A program made the position numbers and the translations under genes. From Woodsholea maritima DSM 17123 (GTDB lineage Bacteria > Pseudomonadota > Alphaproteobacteria > Caulobacterales > Maricaulaceae), in assembly GCF_000382325.1 (NCBI RefSeq), contig NZ_KB908056.1:521722-585721 (forward strand): a stretch of 64,000 nt of DNA, read 5' to 3'. Shown here piece by piece: positions 7,835-17,933 of the stretch; positions within the stretch are counted from its first letter, which is position 1, and every line of letters starts with the position of its first letter. The notes under the pieces are model-generated. The model ran no database searches. It saw nothing but the letters and a program-made list of their open reading frames with translations, and was not told where the DNA came from.

Positions 7835-9348
7835 TAGCGCTCGCTATCCTCTCGGCAGACGCGAAGAACTTCGGCAAGGCTGGTGACCCCCTCTTGAGCC
7901 AATGCGATGCCGGCCTGATAGAGCGTGGGGCGCTGGGCAAAAGCATGGGCCGCCATATCGCCTTCACGGGCCTGGTCATGGATCAGCCCGCGCAGCTTAT
8001 CGTCCACAATCACCAGCTCATAAACGCCGCGTCGCCCGCTATAGCCCGTCCCCTTACAGCTGGGGCAGCCCATCGGACGATAGAGCGTTACCGCCTCATC
8101 CGCGCTGAGCCCCAAGATCTGGCGCTCCGCCTCATCCGGAGTATAGGCGTCTTTACAGTGATGACAGAGCTTGCGCACCAGGCGCTGGGCGACAATCGCC
8201 GACACGGTGGAGGCCAAAAGATAAGCCTCTACCCCCATATCACGCAGACGCGCAATGGCAGCAATCGCGGAGTTGGTGTGCACGGTGGACAGCACAAGGT
8301 GGCCGGTCAAGCTGGCCTGAACGGCAATCTCCGCCGTTTCCACATCGCGGATCTCACCGACCATCACCACATCGGGGTCTTGGCGCAAGATCGCGCGCAG
8401 CCCGGCCGCAAACGTCATCCCGACCTTGGTATTGACCTGGGTCTGACCAATGCCCGGCACCGCATATTCCACCGGATCTTCGACGGTCAGGATATTGCGG
8501 CTCTTATCATTCAACAGATTGAGACCGGCATAGAGCGTCGTGGTCTTACCCGCACCGGTGGGCCCCGTAACCAGGACAATGCCATTGGGCTGGGACAAGG
8601 CTTTTTGCAGATCCACCAAAGTGGTCTGCGCCATACCCAACTCCTGCAAAGTGAAGCGCGCACTGTCCTTATCGAGCAGGCGCAGCACCACACGCTCCCC
8701 ATAGCGCGAAGGCAAGGTCGAGACACGCACATCAATGCCTTTACCGCCCAGGGTCAAGGTGATGCGGCCATCCTGGGGCACGCGTTTTTCCGCAATATCC
8801 AAACGCGCCATGACTTTGATGCGCGAAACCAGGGGCGAGGCCACCTTCGCCGACAGGCTTAAAGTCTCACGCAAGACCCCATCCACGCGCAGGCGTACCG
8901 ACACACGGTCTTCATAGGGCTCAACGTGAATGTCTGAGGCCCCGGTACGCACCGCCTCTGCAATCAAGCCATTGATCAAGCGAATGATCGGCGCATCCGA
9001 AGAACTATCAAGCAGGTCTTCGGTTTTTGGGATCTCATCAATCAAGCGCGAGAGATCATCATCCTGAGCCGCACCGGCATCCTCAGCGTCTTCATTTAAA
9101 CCATCAAAGGCATAAATCTCGGACAACGCACGATCAAAGCGCGCGCCATCATAAACGGTCACCGGATAGGCCTGGCCGACGGCACGGCGCGCCTCGACCA
9201 GAGCCATGGGATTGGCCCCATCGCGCAACACAAAGACCGGTTCATCCCCCGTGATCAGGGCCACGCCTTGCTCGCGCGCGAAGGCATAGGTGATGGCAGG
9301 CAGATCTTTAGGCGACTTGGTGCGCGATGCGCTGGCAGATTGGGCCAT
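7834..9348 (-). CDS. gspE: Type II secretion ATPase E
   Basis: GspE (504 residues) is the cytoplasmic hexameric ATPase that drives secretion. Visible motifs are Walker A (GPTGAGKTTT, about residues 260-269), the Asp box (ILTVEDPVEYA), Walker B (DPDVVMVGEIRD), the His box (TGHLVLSTVHTN), and the zinc-binding domain of T2SS ATPases with CHHC near residue 395 and CPSC near residue 427. The N-terminal domain binds GspL. It lies 16 bases after gspD. Confidence 0.97.
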   Translation of the reverse strand: MAQSASASRTKSPKDLPAITYAFAREQGVALITGDEPVFVLRDGANPMALVEARRAVGQAYPVTVYDGARFDRALSEIYAFDGLNEDAEDAGAAQDDDLSRLIDEIPKTEDLLDSSSDAPIIRLINGLIAEAVRTGASDIHVEPYEDRVSVRLRVDGVLRETLSLSAKVASPLVSRIKVMARLDIAEKRVPQDGRITLTLGGKGIDVRVSTLPSRYGERVVLRLLDKDSARFTLQELGMAQTTLVDLQKALSQPNGIVLVTGPTGAGKTTTLYAGLNLLNDKSRNILTVEDPVEYAVPGIGQTQVNTKVGMTFAAGLRAILRQDPDVVMVGEIRDVETAEIAVQASLTGHLVLSTVHTNSAIAAIARLRDMGVEAYLLASTVSAIVAQRLVRKLCHHCKDAYTPDEAERQILGLSADEAVTLYRPMGCPSCKGTGYSGRRGVYELVIVDDKLRGLIHDQAREGDMAAHAFAQRPTLYQAGIALAQEGVTSLAEVLRVCREDSER

Positions 9349-9364
9349 TCAATTCTCGACAGAC

Positions 9365-11374
9365 TTAAGGTTGGCGCTCTTCGGCGCGCGGCTCGATGGG
9401 GGCGGTGGAATTGAGCATCATATTGACAACCGATTCCAAGCTAGAGCTTTCACCCGCCGTCGCATTCCGCTGCTCGCCGACCATATAATCATAATGACGC
9501 CGGGTCAGATTGCGCACATCTTCTTCACTGCGCACAATCGTTGGACGCAGGAAGACCATCAGATTTTTGCGTGTGGTCGAGCGGCTTTCATTGCGGAACA
9601 AACGCCCCACCGCAGGAATATCGCCCAATACCGGCACTTTACTATCCGCCAACTGGTCATTTTGTTCCATCAGACCACCCAGCACAATAATCTCGCCATT
9701 TTCCGCCAATGCGGTGGTTTCAATCTCACGCTTAGACGTGATCAGATCGGTTGAGGTTGAACTCACCGGGCCAACCAAGGCCGACACTTCCTGACGGATA
9801 TGCAGACGGATCGTGTCACCATCATTGATTTGCGGCTTGACATAGAGCTGAACACCCACGTCTTGGCGCTCAACCGTACGGAAGGGGTTATTATTGTTTG
9901 AGCTTAACGTCTCACCGGTCGTGATGGGGATCTCCTGACCCACAATCAGATTGGCTTCTTCATTATCCAGGGTCATCAGATGAGGCTTAGAGAGCACGTT
10001 GGAATCGGTATCTTGCTCCAGCGCATTGACCAAAACGCCCCACACCGTGCCGTTGGATTCCCCGCCCACACCGAACAAGCCGCCGCGCGAGCCCAATAGG
10101 GACGCGATCGCAGATGCGCTCAAATCTTTAGAAGCGGCTTTGTCGTCTTCATCCTTGGAATTACGTAAAGCTATAGCGCCGGTCAGCGCCAGCAGATCCG
10201 GGCGCACACTGCCCGTGGACGGCCCAAAACGCGTTGAGGCAAAAGGAACAGTGCCGCCACTGCCCGCAACTGCAAACTGAACCCCCAGATCACGCGCAGT
10301 GGTATCTGACACCTCAACAATGATGGCTTCGACCAAAACTTGAGGACGACGAATATCCAGCTGACGGATCACCAATTCCAATTCACGAAGAATATCCGCA
10401 GGCGCATTGATGATGATGGAGTTCGTGGCTTCGTGATAGCCGATACTGGTCTGGCGACCACCGCCTACGGCACCGCCTTCGCCGCCGTCCTGGGTCACAG
10501 CGCGCGAAACTTGCTCCAAGATCGGAACAAGGCTTTCACCTTGGGTATGCTCCAAGCGCACAACGCGGAAGGTTTGATTGCTCTCACTGACCGCATCGAC
10601 GCGGCGCACCAAAGAGACCATCTCCGCCACAGCTTCACGCGAGCCGCGCAAAAGAATCGAGTTCGAAGACGCCACCGGCACAACGCTCAAATTCTCAGAA
10701 CGCTGCTCGCTATTGCGGTTATTGACCAAGCTACGCTCAACGATACGGGTCATTTCAGCGGCAGACACATTATCAAGCGCGACCATCTCCATGACGGAAT
10801 CATCACGGTCCAGATCACCGAGCAGGGTCTCAATCGCCGTTACGTTCGAGCCATAATCGACCACGATCAACGCATTTGAGCCCCGGATCGCGTTCACAGA
10901 TCCGGTTTGGCTCACCATGGGCTGTACACTGCGAAGGGCATCTTGAGCATCAGCATTCGACAAGCGGATGACGCTCGTCACAAATTGCTCCCCCAGATCA
11001 GCATTATTCGGTCGCGCGCCAGAACGGGCACCATCTGCTTCGGGCACAATCTGATAGGCCCCGGAGCGCGTCCTCACAGCGGTATAACCATGCACCCGCA
11101 AGGTCGAGAGGAAGACCTGAAACACTTCCGCCTCAGTCAAAGGGGTTTGCGAAGTGATCGTAATGCGTCCGCGCACTTCAGGATCAACGATAAAGGTATA
11201 CCCCGTCACGATCGACACATCATCGATAAAGGCCTGAATTTCCGCATCACGGAAATTCAAAGTGTGCTCTTGCGCAAACGCGGGAGCCGCCGCAGGGCCC
11301 ATCACACTCGACCACACTAAAGCCGAACCGGCCAGCGCCACCAGCGCAGGGCGAAGAACTGATTTCATATTCAT
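9365..11374 (-). CDS. gspD: Type II secretion outer-membrane secretin D
   Basis: GspD (669 residues) forms the outer-membrane secretin channel. It has a Sec signal peptide ending AAPAFAQ, an N0 domain (starting HTLNFRDAEIQAFIDDVS), N1-N3 repeats and the C-terminal secretin domain with the family signature VPVLGDIPAVGRLFR. A second Met two codons in (11368) is an alternative start. The C-terminal tail after residue 600 could hold a pilot-binding segment, which fits the nearby lipoprotein at 395-940 as a possible partner (inference). It overlaps gspC by four bases. Confidence 0.96.
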   Translation of the reverse strand: MNMKSVLRPALVALAGSALVWSSVMGPAAAPAFAQEHTLNFRDAEIQAFIDDVSIVTGYTFIVDPEVRGRITITSQTPLTEAEVFQVFLSTLRVHGYTAVRTRSGAYQIVPEADGARSGARPNNADLGEQFVTSVIRLSNADAQDALRSVQPMVSQTGSVNAIRGSNALIVVDYGSNVTAIETLLGDLDRDDSVMEMVALDNVSAAEMTRIVERSLVNNRNSEQRSENLSVVPVASSNSILLRGSREAVAEMVSLVRRVDAVSESNQTFRVVRLEHTQGESLVPILEQVSRAVTQDGGEGGAVGGGRQTSIGYHEATNSIIINAPADILRELELVIRQLDIRRPQVLVEAIIVEVSDTTARDLGVQFAVAGSGGTVPFASTRFGPSTGSVRPDLLALTGAIALRNSKDEDDKAASKDLSASAIASLLGSRGGLFGVGGESNGTVWGVLVNALEQDTDSNVLSKPHLMTLDNEEANLIVGQEIPITTGETLSSNNNNPFRTVERQDVGVQLYVKPQINDGDTIRLHIRQEVSALVGPVSSTSTDLITSKREIETTALAENGEIIVLGGLMEQNDQLADSKVPVLGDIPAVGRLFRNESRSTTRKNLMVFLRPTIVRSEEDVRNLTRRHYDYMVGEQRNATAGESSSLESVVNMMLNSTAPIEPRAEERQP

Positions 11375-12210
11375 TGCAATCGCGCCTCAATTGTGCGTGC
11401 CTCGCCCCCGCGGAGCACATTTAACCTGACCGAAGAAGAACCCGCGAATGCATCCATCGCGGCTATTAAATCTGCGGGCGTGGTAAGTACCCGCCCATTC
11501 ACGGCAGTCACAACATCCCCCACTTGAAGCTGGGCCGCGCTCAACAAATCTTGGCGACTTGAGGCTTGCACACGAAACCCCTGCATCGCGCCATTCTCGC
11601 GCACCGGCTCTAAGCGTAAGCCGTTGATCCAGGCTTCCCGGCCCATCGCACCTTGCGCCGAGGGCGCACGGGCTTCAACAGGACGCAACAAGGTCGTTGC
11701 GGCAGAGCGCCCGCGCTCTTCCTCACGGAGATAGAGCGACTCGCGGGCTCCGCGCCGGTTAATAATCACGCGGTCGGGATAGACAGCTTCCAAGCGGACC
11801 CCATCCAAGATATCACTGCCCACCGCAAAGGCGCGCTGGTTAGCTTCAGCCCCACCGATCACCGCCGTACCCGATTGCGGATCATCCCCGCGACGTACGC
11901 CATATAAGACCAAATTAAGCTGAGTTTCAGGCGCGTCCATGTCCAAATTGACGGGCGTACTAACGGCCTCCCCGCCGAACAGCGCACCATCACGCAGAAC
12001 CCCGATCTCACCATGCACACCTGCCTGGCTCTGACTAGCAGAGGATTGGCGGATAGGCGCTAGATCTAAAGGCTTGGCACTGGATCCGTAAAAGAAAAAC
12101 CAGCCCATTTGGACAAGGATGAAGACCAGAACACCTAACGCGACAACTTCAACCCCCGGCCTGATCACCGACAGAATAATTTCTGATTGAAAGCGCGAAT
12201 AAGTACTCAT
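11371..12210 (-). CDS. gspC: Type II secretion protein C (PDZ form)
   Basis: GspC (279 residues) links the inner-membrane platform to the secretin and helps select substrates. It has one membrane helix near residues 19-40, a homology-region domain (QLNLVLYGVRRGDDPQSGTAVIGG is the family-like part, about residues 95-125) and a C-terminal PDZ domain (about residues 200-275, with LQVGDVVTAVNGRVL). It is the first gene of the gsp operon, so the promoter should lie in 12211-12310; no strong Shine-Dalgarno sequence is seen. Confidence 0.93.
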   Translation of the reverse strand: MSTYSRFQSEIILSVIRPGVEVVALGVLVFILVQMGWFFFYGSSAKPLDLAPIRQSSASQSQAGVHGEIGVLRDGALFGGEAVSTPVNLDMDAPETQLNLVLYGVRRGDDPQSGTAVIGGAEANQRAFAVGSDILDGVRLEAVYPDRVIINRRGARESLYLREEERGRSAATTLLRPVEARAPSAQGAMGREAWINGLRLEPVRENGAMQGFRVQASSRQDLLSAAQLQVGDVVTAVNGRVLTTPADLIAAMDAFAGSSSVRLNVLRGGEARTIEARLQ

Positions 12211-12218
12211 GCATCTAA

Positions 12219-12240
12219 AGATCTGACCCTAGCCAGATCT
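12219..12240. promoter_or_regulatory. Inverted repeat just upstream of gspC
   Basis: AGATCTG and CAGATCT form a 7-bp inverted repeat with an 8-base spacer, ending nine bases before the gspC start. It could be an operator or a hairpin that masks the translation start of the T2SS operon. This is seen in sequence only; function is unknown. Confidence 0.3.
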
Positions 12241-12305
12241 AACCCCCATTACGACTTCTCCCTTGGACCACAGTCTGCCCCCAAAGAAAAGAGCCAAGCT
12301 TCTAT

Positions 12306-12342
12306 AAAAAGGAGCCTGCCGTGAAATTTCACGGCAGGCTCC
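12306..12342 (-). terminator. Rho-independent terminator of the TonB-receptor transcript
   Basis: Bases 12311-12342 are a perfect 32-base palindrome (stem starting GGAGCCTGCC). Read on the minus strand it is followed by TTTTT, the form of an intrinsic terminator, 32 bases after the receptor stop codon. It separates the receptor/lipoprotein operon from gspC. Confidence 0.9.
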
Positions 12343-12373
12343 AATTTCATTCGTCTTATCAGATGCCTAAGAG

Positions 12374-15007
12374 TTAGAAAGTCCGAGACAGGCTGATAGA
12401 GAAGGTCGTACCGATGTCATAGCTGTCGACGACGATGGTGTCACCACCGCTTGATTGGGTTGCCTCGTAATTCTCACCCAACAGGTTACGAACGGCGAAG
12501 CGAACACCGTACTCAGCACCGTCGAATTGCAATTGACGGCTGTGAACCAAATCCAATTGCACAGGTGGAGTTTCAACAACTTCAGGCAGACCAGAACCAA
12601 CACTCAAGTTCTGCAACGCCCGTGTACGCTCGCTGTTGTAGGTCCACAACAGAGCCGTACGCGTACCGGTTTGAGTATCTTCCCAACCGACTTGAATGTT
12701 CGCGATATGCTCAGACTGGCCTTGCAAACGTTGACCGTCTTCGATGAAACCTTTCGCATCGAAAACGCGACGTTGTGCCGTAGACCCAGCACCCAGAGCC
12801 AAAGTCACCTGATCGCCATCAGACACTTTCATGTCAGATTTGGTGTAGGTGTAGTTGGTTTTCAGGAACAATTCTGCATTCTGCCAGAAATCGCCAGAGA
12901 AACGGTTCGAAAGATCGAATGTCTTCTCATATTCAAGCTCAAGACCCAGCAAAGTTGCTTCTGGAGCATTGATGAATGAGGTTGACAAGCTTTCACCTGA
13001 AGGCAGCAAGAATTCTACGATTGGGTTGTCCAATTGCTTGTAGAAAACACCACCGGTCAGGAATTGATCGCGGCCAAAATACCACTCAACGCGAGCGTCG
13101 AAGTTTTTGATCTTGGTGTTGATCAGGAATGGGTTACCGATAAAGCTTTCGTCCGTATCCGTATTGACGAATTCGGTGAAACCGATCTCGCGGAATTGCG
13201 GACGCGTGATGCTTTGAGAGTAACCAAAGCGCGCTTGCAGGTTGTCGGCAAATGTCCAAGTCAAAGTCACCGCTGGAAGGATATAATCCTTGTCAATGGT
13301 GGTTTCGATGATACCTGGATCAGTCGCTTCACGAGGGAAACCAAACGTGTCGAGTGTTTGCTCGCCATCTTCATGACGGAAACCAACAGCAGCACGCAGG
13401 AACGGAGTAACCTCAAAATCAGACCCTAAATAGACTGACTTGACGTCCATTGTCCCTTTATAGGCTTCTGGGCTCAAAACCCCACCGACTTCAGTCAAAC
13501 GGAAACGTGTATCCAGAATGTTCTGATCGGCATAGATGTAGTCAATACGGCTGCTACGCAGGTCAGCTGGGATAGAGCCATCAAAGAAGAAAGTACGGCT
13601 ATAAGCGGTACGTTCACGGCTGATGTCTTGATAACCGGCTTTAAACTCTACACTGCGATCAAACAAAGTTGTTGGCAAAGTAAAGTCCACACCCCACTCA
13701 TTGGTAGTTTCATCTACACGAGAGAAATTGATATCGTTACCAGAACGCTGTCCAGCCAATTGATAATCAATAACATTTGGGTTGCTGCTCTCATCGATAT
13801 AGGTCGCACTACGCACGTTTGGCGCATTACGCGATGCATCGGAGAAAGACACACGCCAATCAACTTCAAGACCAGCTAAGGCGTCAAATTCATGATCACC
13901 TGTCAACTGATAGGTATAAACTTGGCGCTCATACCAGCTTGTTGAATCGTTACGTGATTGGTTGCCACCCTCGTTGATACCTTCAACGATTTGAGCCCCT
14001 TTATCCGTAGAACGAAGCACCAGAGCCAAAGCTTTGATCTCATGATCACCAAACTCAACACCGACATTCAACATGCCATTGGTTTCGATGTTGTTTTCAG
14101 TGCTGTAGCGATCATATTTAGTGATGTAATCAAGACCACTATTGTTGATCGAAACAGTCGCGCGTTGACCTTTACGCGTATCCCAGTTGTTGTCATAGCC
14201 AATGGAAGCCAAAACACCGATTGAGAAACCGTCAAAGTCAAAACGATCACCAGCCGTGAAGTTGAAACCCGTGTTAGGCTGGACTTCACCTTCTTGAACG
14301 ATCCAAAGCTTGGAATTCTCTAAACCGCGGCCGATCGCGGCCAAAGTCGTTGGGTCCTGATAGTTAGGACCAATGTTTTGGCTGTCAAAGATATTTTGGT
14401 ACTGAGACGGCCAATCACGCGTATCATCCGAGAAACCGGTCCAGTCATAATCGCCGCCAGCATATTTCAGACCATCATCAAATGAGGTTGCTGTATTAGC
14501 AGACGCGCTGACGCTCACTTCAAAGAAGCGCTCAGCCGGCAAAGCCGAAGTTTCGATCTGAACCAGACCACCACCGAACTCACCCGGGTATTGTGGCGAG
14601 AAGGTTTTCTGAACCAGAATATTGCTGATCAGGTTCGTTGGGAACAAATCCAAAGGAACCGCACGGCGGAAAGGCTCTGGGCTGGCCAGAGGAGAACCGT
14701 TGATCAGGGTGTTTGAGTAACGCTCGTCAAGACCACGTACGATCACAAAGCGACCATCGGAAATTGACAGGCCCGTTACACGGCCCAAGGCAGAGGCGAT
14801 ATCAGAATCACCTGTTAAAGCGATATCATCCGCATTGATGAAGCTGGACACTTCAGAAGTGACCCGCTTGTCATCAGGGACGTATTGGTAGCGAACGACG
14901 ATCACGTCATCCACTTGATCTTGTTCTTGCGCGAATGCGGCGCTGTAAGAGACCAAAGAGGTCGAAGCCAGCAAGGCCGCCGAAAGCGCAATGCGATGAG
15001 TTTTCAT
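12374..15007 (-). CDS. TonB-dependent outer-membrane receptor
   Basis: This 877-residue protein has a signal peptide (MKTHRIALSAALLASTS... ending AFA), a plug domain (about residues 45-170, with FVIVRGLDERYSNTLINGS and a GEFGGGLVQIET end) and a C-terminal beta-barrel that ends in Phe (SISLSRTF), as TonB-dependent transporters do. The ATG at 15007 was chosen because GGGG lies about seven bases upstream; the earlier ATG at 15019 has no such site. It follows the ElpS-like lipoprotein gene and probably shares its Pho-box promoter, so a phosphate-containing ligand is plausible but unproven. Codon use looks less GC-rich at third positions than in the gsp genes, which may reflect strong expression. 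The ligand is unknown. Confidence 0.92.
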   Translation of the reverse strand: MKTHRIALSAALLASTSLVSYSAAFAQEQDQVDDVIVVRYQYVPDDKRVTSEVSSFINADDIALTGDSDIASALGRVTGLSISDGRFVIVRGLDERYSNTLINGSPLASPEPFRRAVPLDLFPTNLISNILVQKTFSPQYPGEFGGGLVQIETSALPAERFFEVSVSASANTATSFDDGLKYAGGDYDWTGFSDDTRDWPSQYQNIFDSQNIGPNYQDPTTLAAIGRGLENSKLWIVQEGEVQPNTGFNFTAGDRFDFDGFSIGVLASIGYDNNWDTRKGQRATVSINNSGLDYITKYDRYSTENNIETNGMLNVGVEFGDHEIKALALVLRSTDKGAQIVEGINEGGNQSRNDSTSWYERQVYTYQLTGDHEFDALAGLEVDWRVSFSDASRNAPNVRSATYIDESSNPNVIDYQLAGQRSGNDINFSRVDETTNEWGVDFTLPTTLFDRSVEFKAGYQDISRERTAYSRTFFFDGSIPADLRSSRIDYIYADQNILDTRFRLTEVGGVLSPEAYKGTMDVKSVYLGSDFEVTPFLRAAVGFRHEDGEQTLDTFGFPREATDPGIIETTIDKDYILPAVTLTWTFADNLQARFGYSQSITRPQFREIGFTEFVNTDTDESFIGNPFLINTKIKNFDARVEWYFGRDQFLTGGVFYKQLDNPIVEFLLPSGESLSTSFINAPEATLLGLELEYEKTFDLSNRFSGDFWQNAELFLKTNYTYTKSDMKVSDGDQVTLALGAGSTAQRRVFDAKGFIEDGQRLQGQSEHIANIQVGWEDTQTGTRTALLWTYNSERTRALQNLSVGSGLPEVVETPPVQLDLVHSRQLQFDGAEYGVRFAVRNLLGENYEATQSSGGDTIVVDSYDIGTTFSISLSRTF

Positions 15008-15050
15008 ACTGATCCCCATAAGGTGTGCATTGCAAAAGGCAGAAGAAGCG

Positions 15051-15074
15051 CCCTAGCCAGACCTCTGGCTAGGG
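15051..15074 (-). terminator. Hairpin between lipoprotein and receptor genes
   Basis: CCCTAGCCAG and CTGGCTAGGG form a 10-bp stem with a four-base loop, ten bases after the lipoprotein stop. On the minus strand it has no U-tract, so it is better read as a partial terminator or a 3'-end stabiliser than a full stop. It could make the lipoprotein more abundant than the receptor. Confidence 0.5.
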
Positions 15075-15083
15075 CAAAGCGTC

Positions 15084-17933
15084 TTACTGCTGGCTCAGGG
15101 TCCAACCCTTGTACCAAGTGTCGTTAGCGTCACGTACTGCACCCACATAGGTGGCCGCATCAAAGAAGCTGTCCATGGTAGATGGGTCGTATGCGGTCGC
15201 GTTCAAAGCTGCCTCATTCGCACCAGGAACAACACCTTTTGCAACGTTTCCAGCGATGTTGGCTTGGAGGATGAAGCTGTCGCCCGTCAATGTCGTGGTG
15301 TATTGGGTGTTGTTGTTACCCGCCTCATTGAAGACGTCTGCAGCATAGGTGTCATCAGTTTCGAAAGGCTTGGCGCAATCGATGTGTACTGAGTTCAAGT
15401 TCAGGACATCAGCATCGAACTGAGCTTTAGTCGCATCGCTGTCAACGTCAAAGCAAGACTTGTTGAAGTCAACAACCAGACCGTTCACGAAACGACCCGC
15501 AGTACCACGACGCAGCATGATGCCTTCGTCAGAGTCTGCGCTGTCACGCACACCGATAACGGTGAAGTTTGCAACGCGAGCGTTTGAACGCGGCAGAGAG
15601 TCGTTACCACCGTCCAGGTTATCCATCTCAAAACCGCGCGGGTCTTTAGAACCCGCATCGCCAGCCTGCTGAACGATAACATACTGGATCATACCGGTAT
15701 AACCATCGGTGTAATCGACGTTATCGTCACGGTTGCCGGTCAGAACCAGGTGCTTGGCGTTTACGGTACCGCCGAAGAATTCAACACCATCGTCGAAGTT
15801 GTTGTGAACTTGCAGGTAATCGACCAAAGTCGCGTTACCGACGCCTTGGAACGCAACACCGTTAAGTTCGTCTTCGTTGTTCACTTCGAAGCCAGCGAAC
15901 TGAACGCGGGTGTAACGAATTTTACCGCTATCATCATTCGTGGTTGCGCCACCAAACAAGCCTGAAGAACCTTCACCAGATTTTTCACAAGCCGTTGTGC
16001 CGCCAGTTGCAGAACCATCGATACATGCATTGATCGGAGCACGACCATTGATGACAATACCGCCCCACTGACCGCGAGAAGTATTGTTGGTTTTGCCTTC
16101 GATGTCCGCTTGAGACGTCCAAATAACAGGAGCCGTCGCAGAACCGTTGGAGTTCAATTTAGAACCGCGAGAAATAACGATATAATCATTGCCGGTTGCA
16201 CCGAAGACGGTCACACCTGAGTCAACGGTCAAAGTGGCAGCAACACCGCCAGCAACTGGGTTGGCTGGATCTGCACCCATGTCTTTACCGACGAACACTG
16301 GGCCGAACAACTCATAGATGTTACCGCGAGCCAGACGGACATTCGTCGTCACTTCACCACGCAGCTGACACACGCGCTGACCGTTCAAGGTCTCATTCAC
16401 GTCGATCGTGCCAGATGGACAACCTGGATCTGGCAACAGACCAAAGGTCCAACCAGACGCCCAGCTACCTGCAGGACCTTCGGTTGGCGCGAAAGCACCA
16501 ATGTAATCCGTCGCCGTAAAGAAAGCGCCCATGGTGGTTGGGTTGGTGGCGGCTACAGCCTGCTCAACGGAACCAGAGAAGATGCCTTCCATGGTGTTGG
16601 TGCCGGCACCATCAACGTTATGTGCGCCACCTGCAAATACAGCTTCGCCGAAGCCATCAGTGTCGGTGAAAGACTTGCCAGCACCGCAATCGATGAAGAC
16701 AGAGTCAACGATCAAATTACCGCCGTCGAATTGCGCTTTGGTCGCGTCGCTGTCAACATCGAAACAGCCTTTGTTGAAGTCAACAACGATACCGTTCAGG
16801 AAGTGACCGGCGGTACCACGACGCAGCAAGATGCCTTCGTCGGAGTCAACACTGTCAGCAACACCAATTAGAGTGAAGTTTGCAATGCGAGCATTTGAAC
16901 GTGGCAGAGAATCGTTACCACCGTCCAAGTTGTCCATTTCAAAACCACGTGGGTCTTTAGAACCAGCATCGCCGCGTTGCGTTACAACGATGAACTGCAA
17001 GCTACCGGTGTAACCATCGGTGTAATCGATATTGTCATCGCGGTTACCGGTCATGACCAGATATTTCGCGTTTACAGTACCACCGAAGAACTCAACACCA
17101 TCATCAAAGTTGTTGTGAACTTGGATGTGATCGACAGTCGTACCGTTACCAACACCTTGGAAGGCAATACCGTTCAACTCGTCTTCGTTGTTAACTTCGA
17201 AACCAGCATAGCGAACTTGGACATACTGAAGCGTACCAGAATTATCCGCTACATTGTCGCCGCCGAACAGGCCAGATGAACCCTCACCAGATTTTTCACA
17301 ATCTTGAGAACCACCAACGGCGCTACCGTCGATACACGCATTGATAGGAGCACGACCATTGATGACCAAACCGCCCCACTCACCACGCGCGGTGTTGTCA
17401 CCATCACGAGGAGTGTTGGTCTTAGTTGCGATAATATCAGCCGCAGACGTGAACACGATTGGGTCGTTCTGTGTACCCAATGCGTTGATTTTAGAGCCAC
17501 GTGCAACAACGATGTAGTCGTTACCCGAAGCACCAGCAATCGTTGCGCCAGCAGGGATGTTCAATGAACCCGCGCTGCCGCTTGAAAGTGGGTTGGCAAC
17601 GTCTGGGCCCAGATCTTCACCGATGAAGACAGGACCATCAATGAAGTACACGCCATCAGCGGTCAAAGTCAGGTCAGACAGGATATCACCTGTGATGCGG
17701 CAACCCGTAACTTGGCGCGCAGCAATCGTAAAGGTGCGAGACTGAGTACCTGTTGCACAACCACCGGCTGGCAGCAGGTTAATGGCAGCGGTGCCACCAT
17801 TGTCACCATTGCTTGGAGGTGGGACTTGGTTTTGCTCACCAGGAGAGCTGATAGAAGAATCTGAACACGCTGCGATGACTGCGCAAGATGCGCCAACGAG
17901 CAGCAGTTTCAAAAGAGACGTTTTAGACGGCAT
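15084..17933 (-). CDS. Large ElpS-like surface lipoprotein with internal duplication
   Basis: This 949-residue protein starts with a lipoprotein signal (lipobox VIAAC) and has two near-identical halves of about 440 residues (roughly 35-480 and 500-945). Each contains the same blocks in order: GNDYIV, RGQWGG or RGEWGG, INGRAPINACIDGSA, EKSGEGSSGLFGG, VNNEDELNG, VHNNFDDGVEFFGGTVNAK, GSKDPRGFEMDNLDGGNDS and SCFDVDSDATKAQFD or its close variant. The repeated short Asn/Gly/Asp-rich strands suggest a beta-helix, but I do not recognise a catalytic site. In Caulobacter crescentus the lipoprotein ElpS is encoded beside the gsp cluster, made under phosphate starvation and released in a T2SS-dependent way; the position and the Pho box here fit that. 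Identity with ElpS is inferred from context, not from alignment. Confidence 0.75.
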   Translation of the reverse strand: MPSKTSLLKLLLVGASCAVIAACSDSSISSPGEQNQVPPPSNGDNGGTAAINLLPAGGCATGTQSRTFTIAARQVTGCRITGDILSDLTLTADGVYFIDGPVFIGEDLGPDVANPLSSGSAGSLNIPAGATIAGASGNDYIVVARGSKINALGTQNDPIVFTSAADIIATKTNTPRDGDNTARGEWGGLVINGRAPINACIDGSAVGGSQDCEKSGEGSSGLFGGDNVADNSGTLQYVQVRYAGFEVNNEDELNGIAFQGVGNGTTVDHIQVHNNFDDGVEFFGGTVNAKYLVMTGNRDDNIDYTDGYTGSLQFIVVTQRGDAGSKDPRGFEMDNLDGGNDSLPRSNARIANFTLIGVADSVDSDEGILLRRGTAGHFLNGIVVDFNKGCFDVDSDATKAQFDGGNLIVDSVFIDCGAGKSFTDTDGFGEAVFAGGAHNVDGAGTNTMEGIFSGSVEQAVAATNPTTMGAFFTATDYIGAFAPTEGPAGSWASGWTFGLLPDPGCPSGTIDVNETLNGQRVCQLRGEVTTNVRLARGNIYELFGPVFVGKDMGADPANPVAGGVAATLTVDSGVTVFGATGNDYIVISRGSKLNSNGSATAPVIWTSQADIEGKTNNTSRGQWGGIVINGRAPINACIDGSATGGTTACEKSGEGSSGLFGGATTNDDSGKIRYTRVQFAGFEVNNEDELNGVAFQGVGNATLVDYLQVHNNFDDGVEFFGGTVNAKHLVLTGNRDDNVDYTDGYTGMIQYVIVQQAGDAGSKDPRGFEMDNLDGGNDSLPRSNARVANFTVIGVRDSADSDEGIMLRRGTAGRFVNGLVVDFNKSCFDVDSDATKAQFDADVLNLNSVHIDCAKPFETDDTYAADVFNEAGNNNTQYTTTLTGDSFILQANIAGNVAKGVVPGANEAALNATAYDPSTMDSFFDAATYVGAVRDANDTWYKGWTLSQQ

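Noticed and set aside
7894-8862. Long open frame (322 codons) antisense to gspE
   Set aside because: gspE on the other strand has all ATPase motifs; the antisense frame is a by-product of its codon bias and has no family features.
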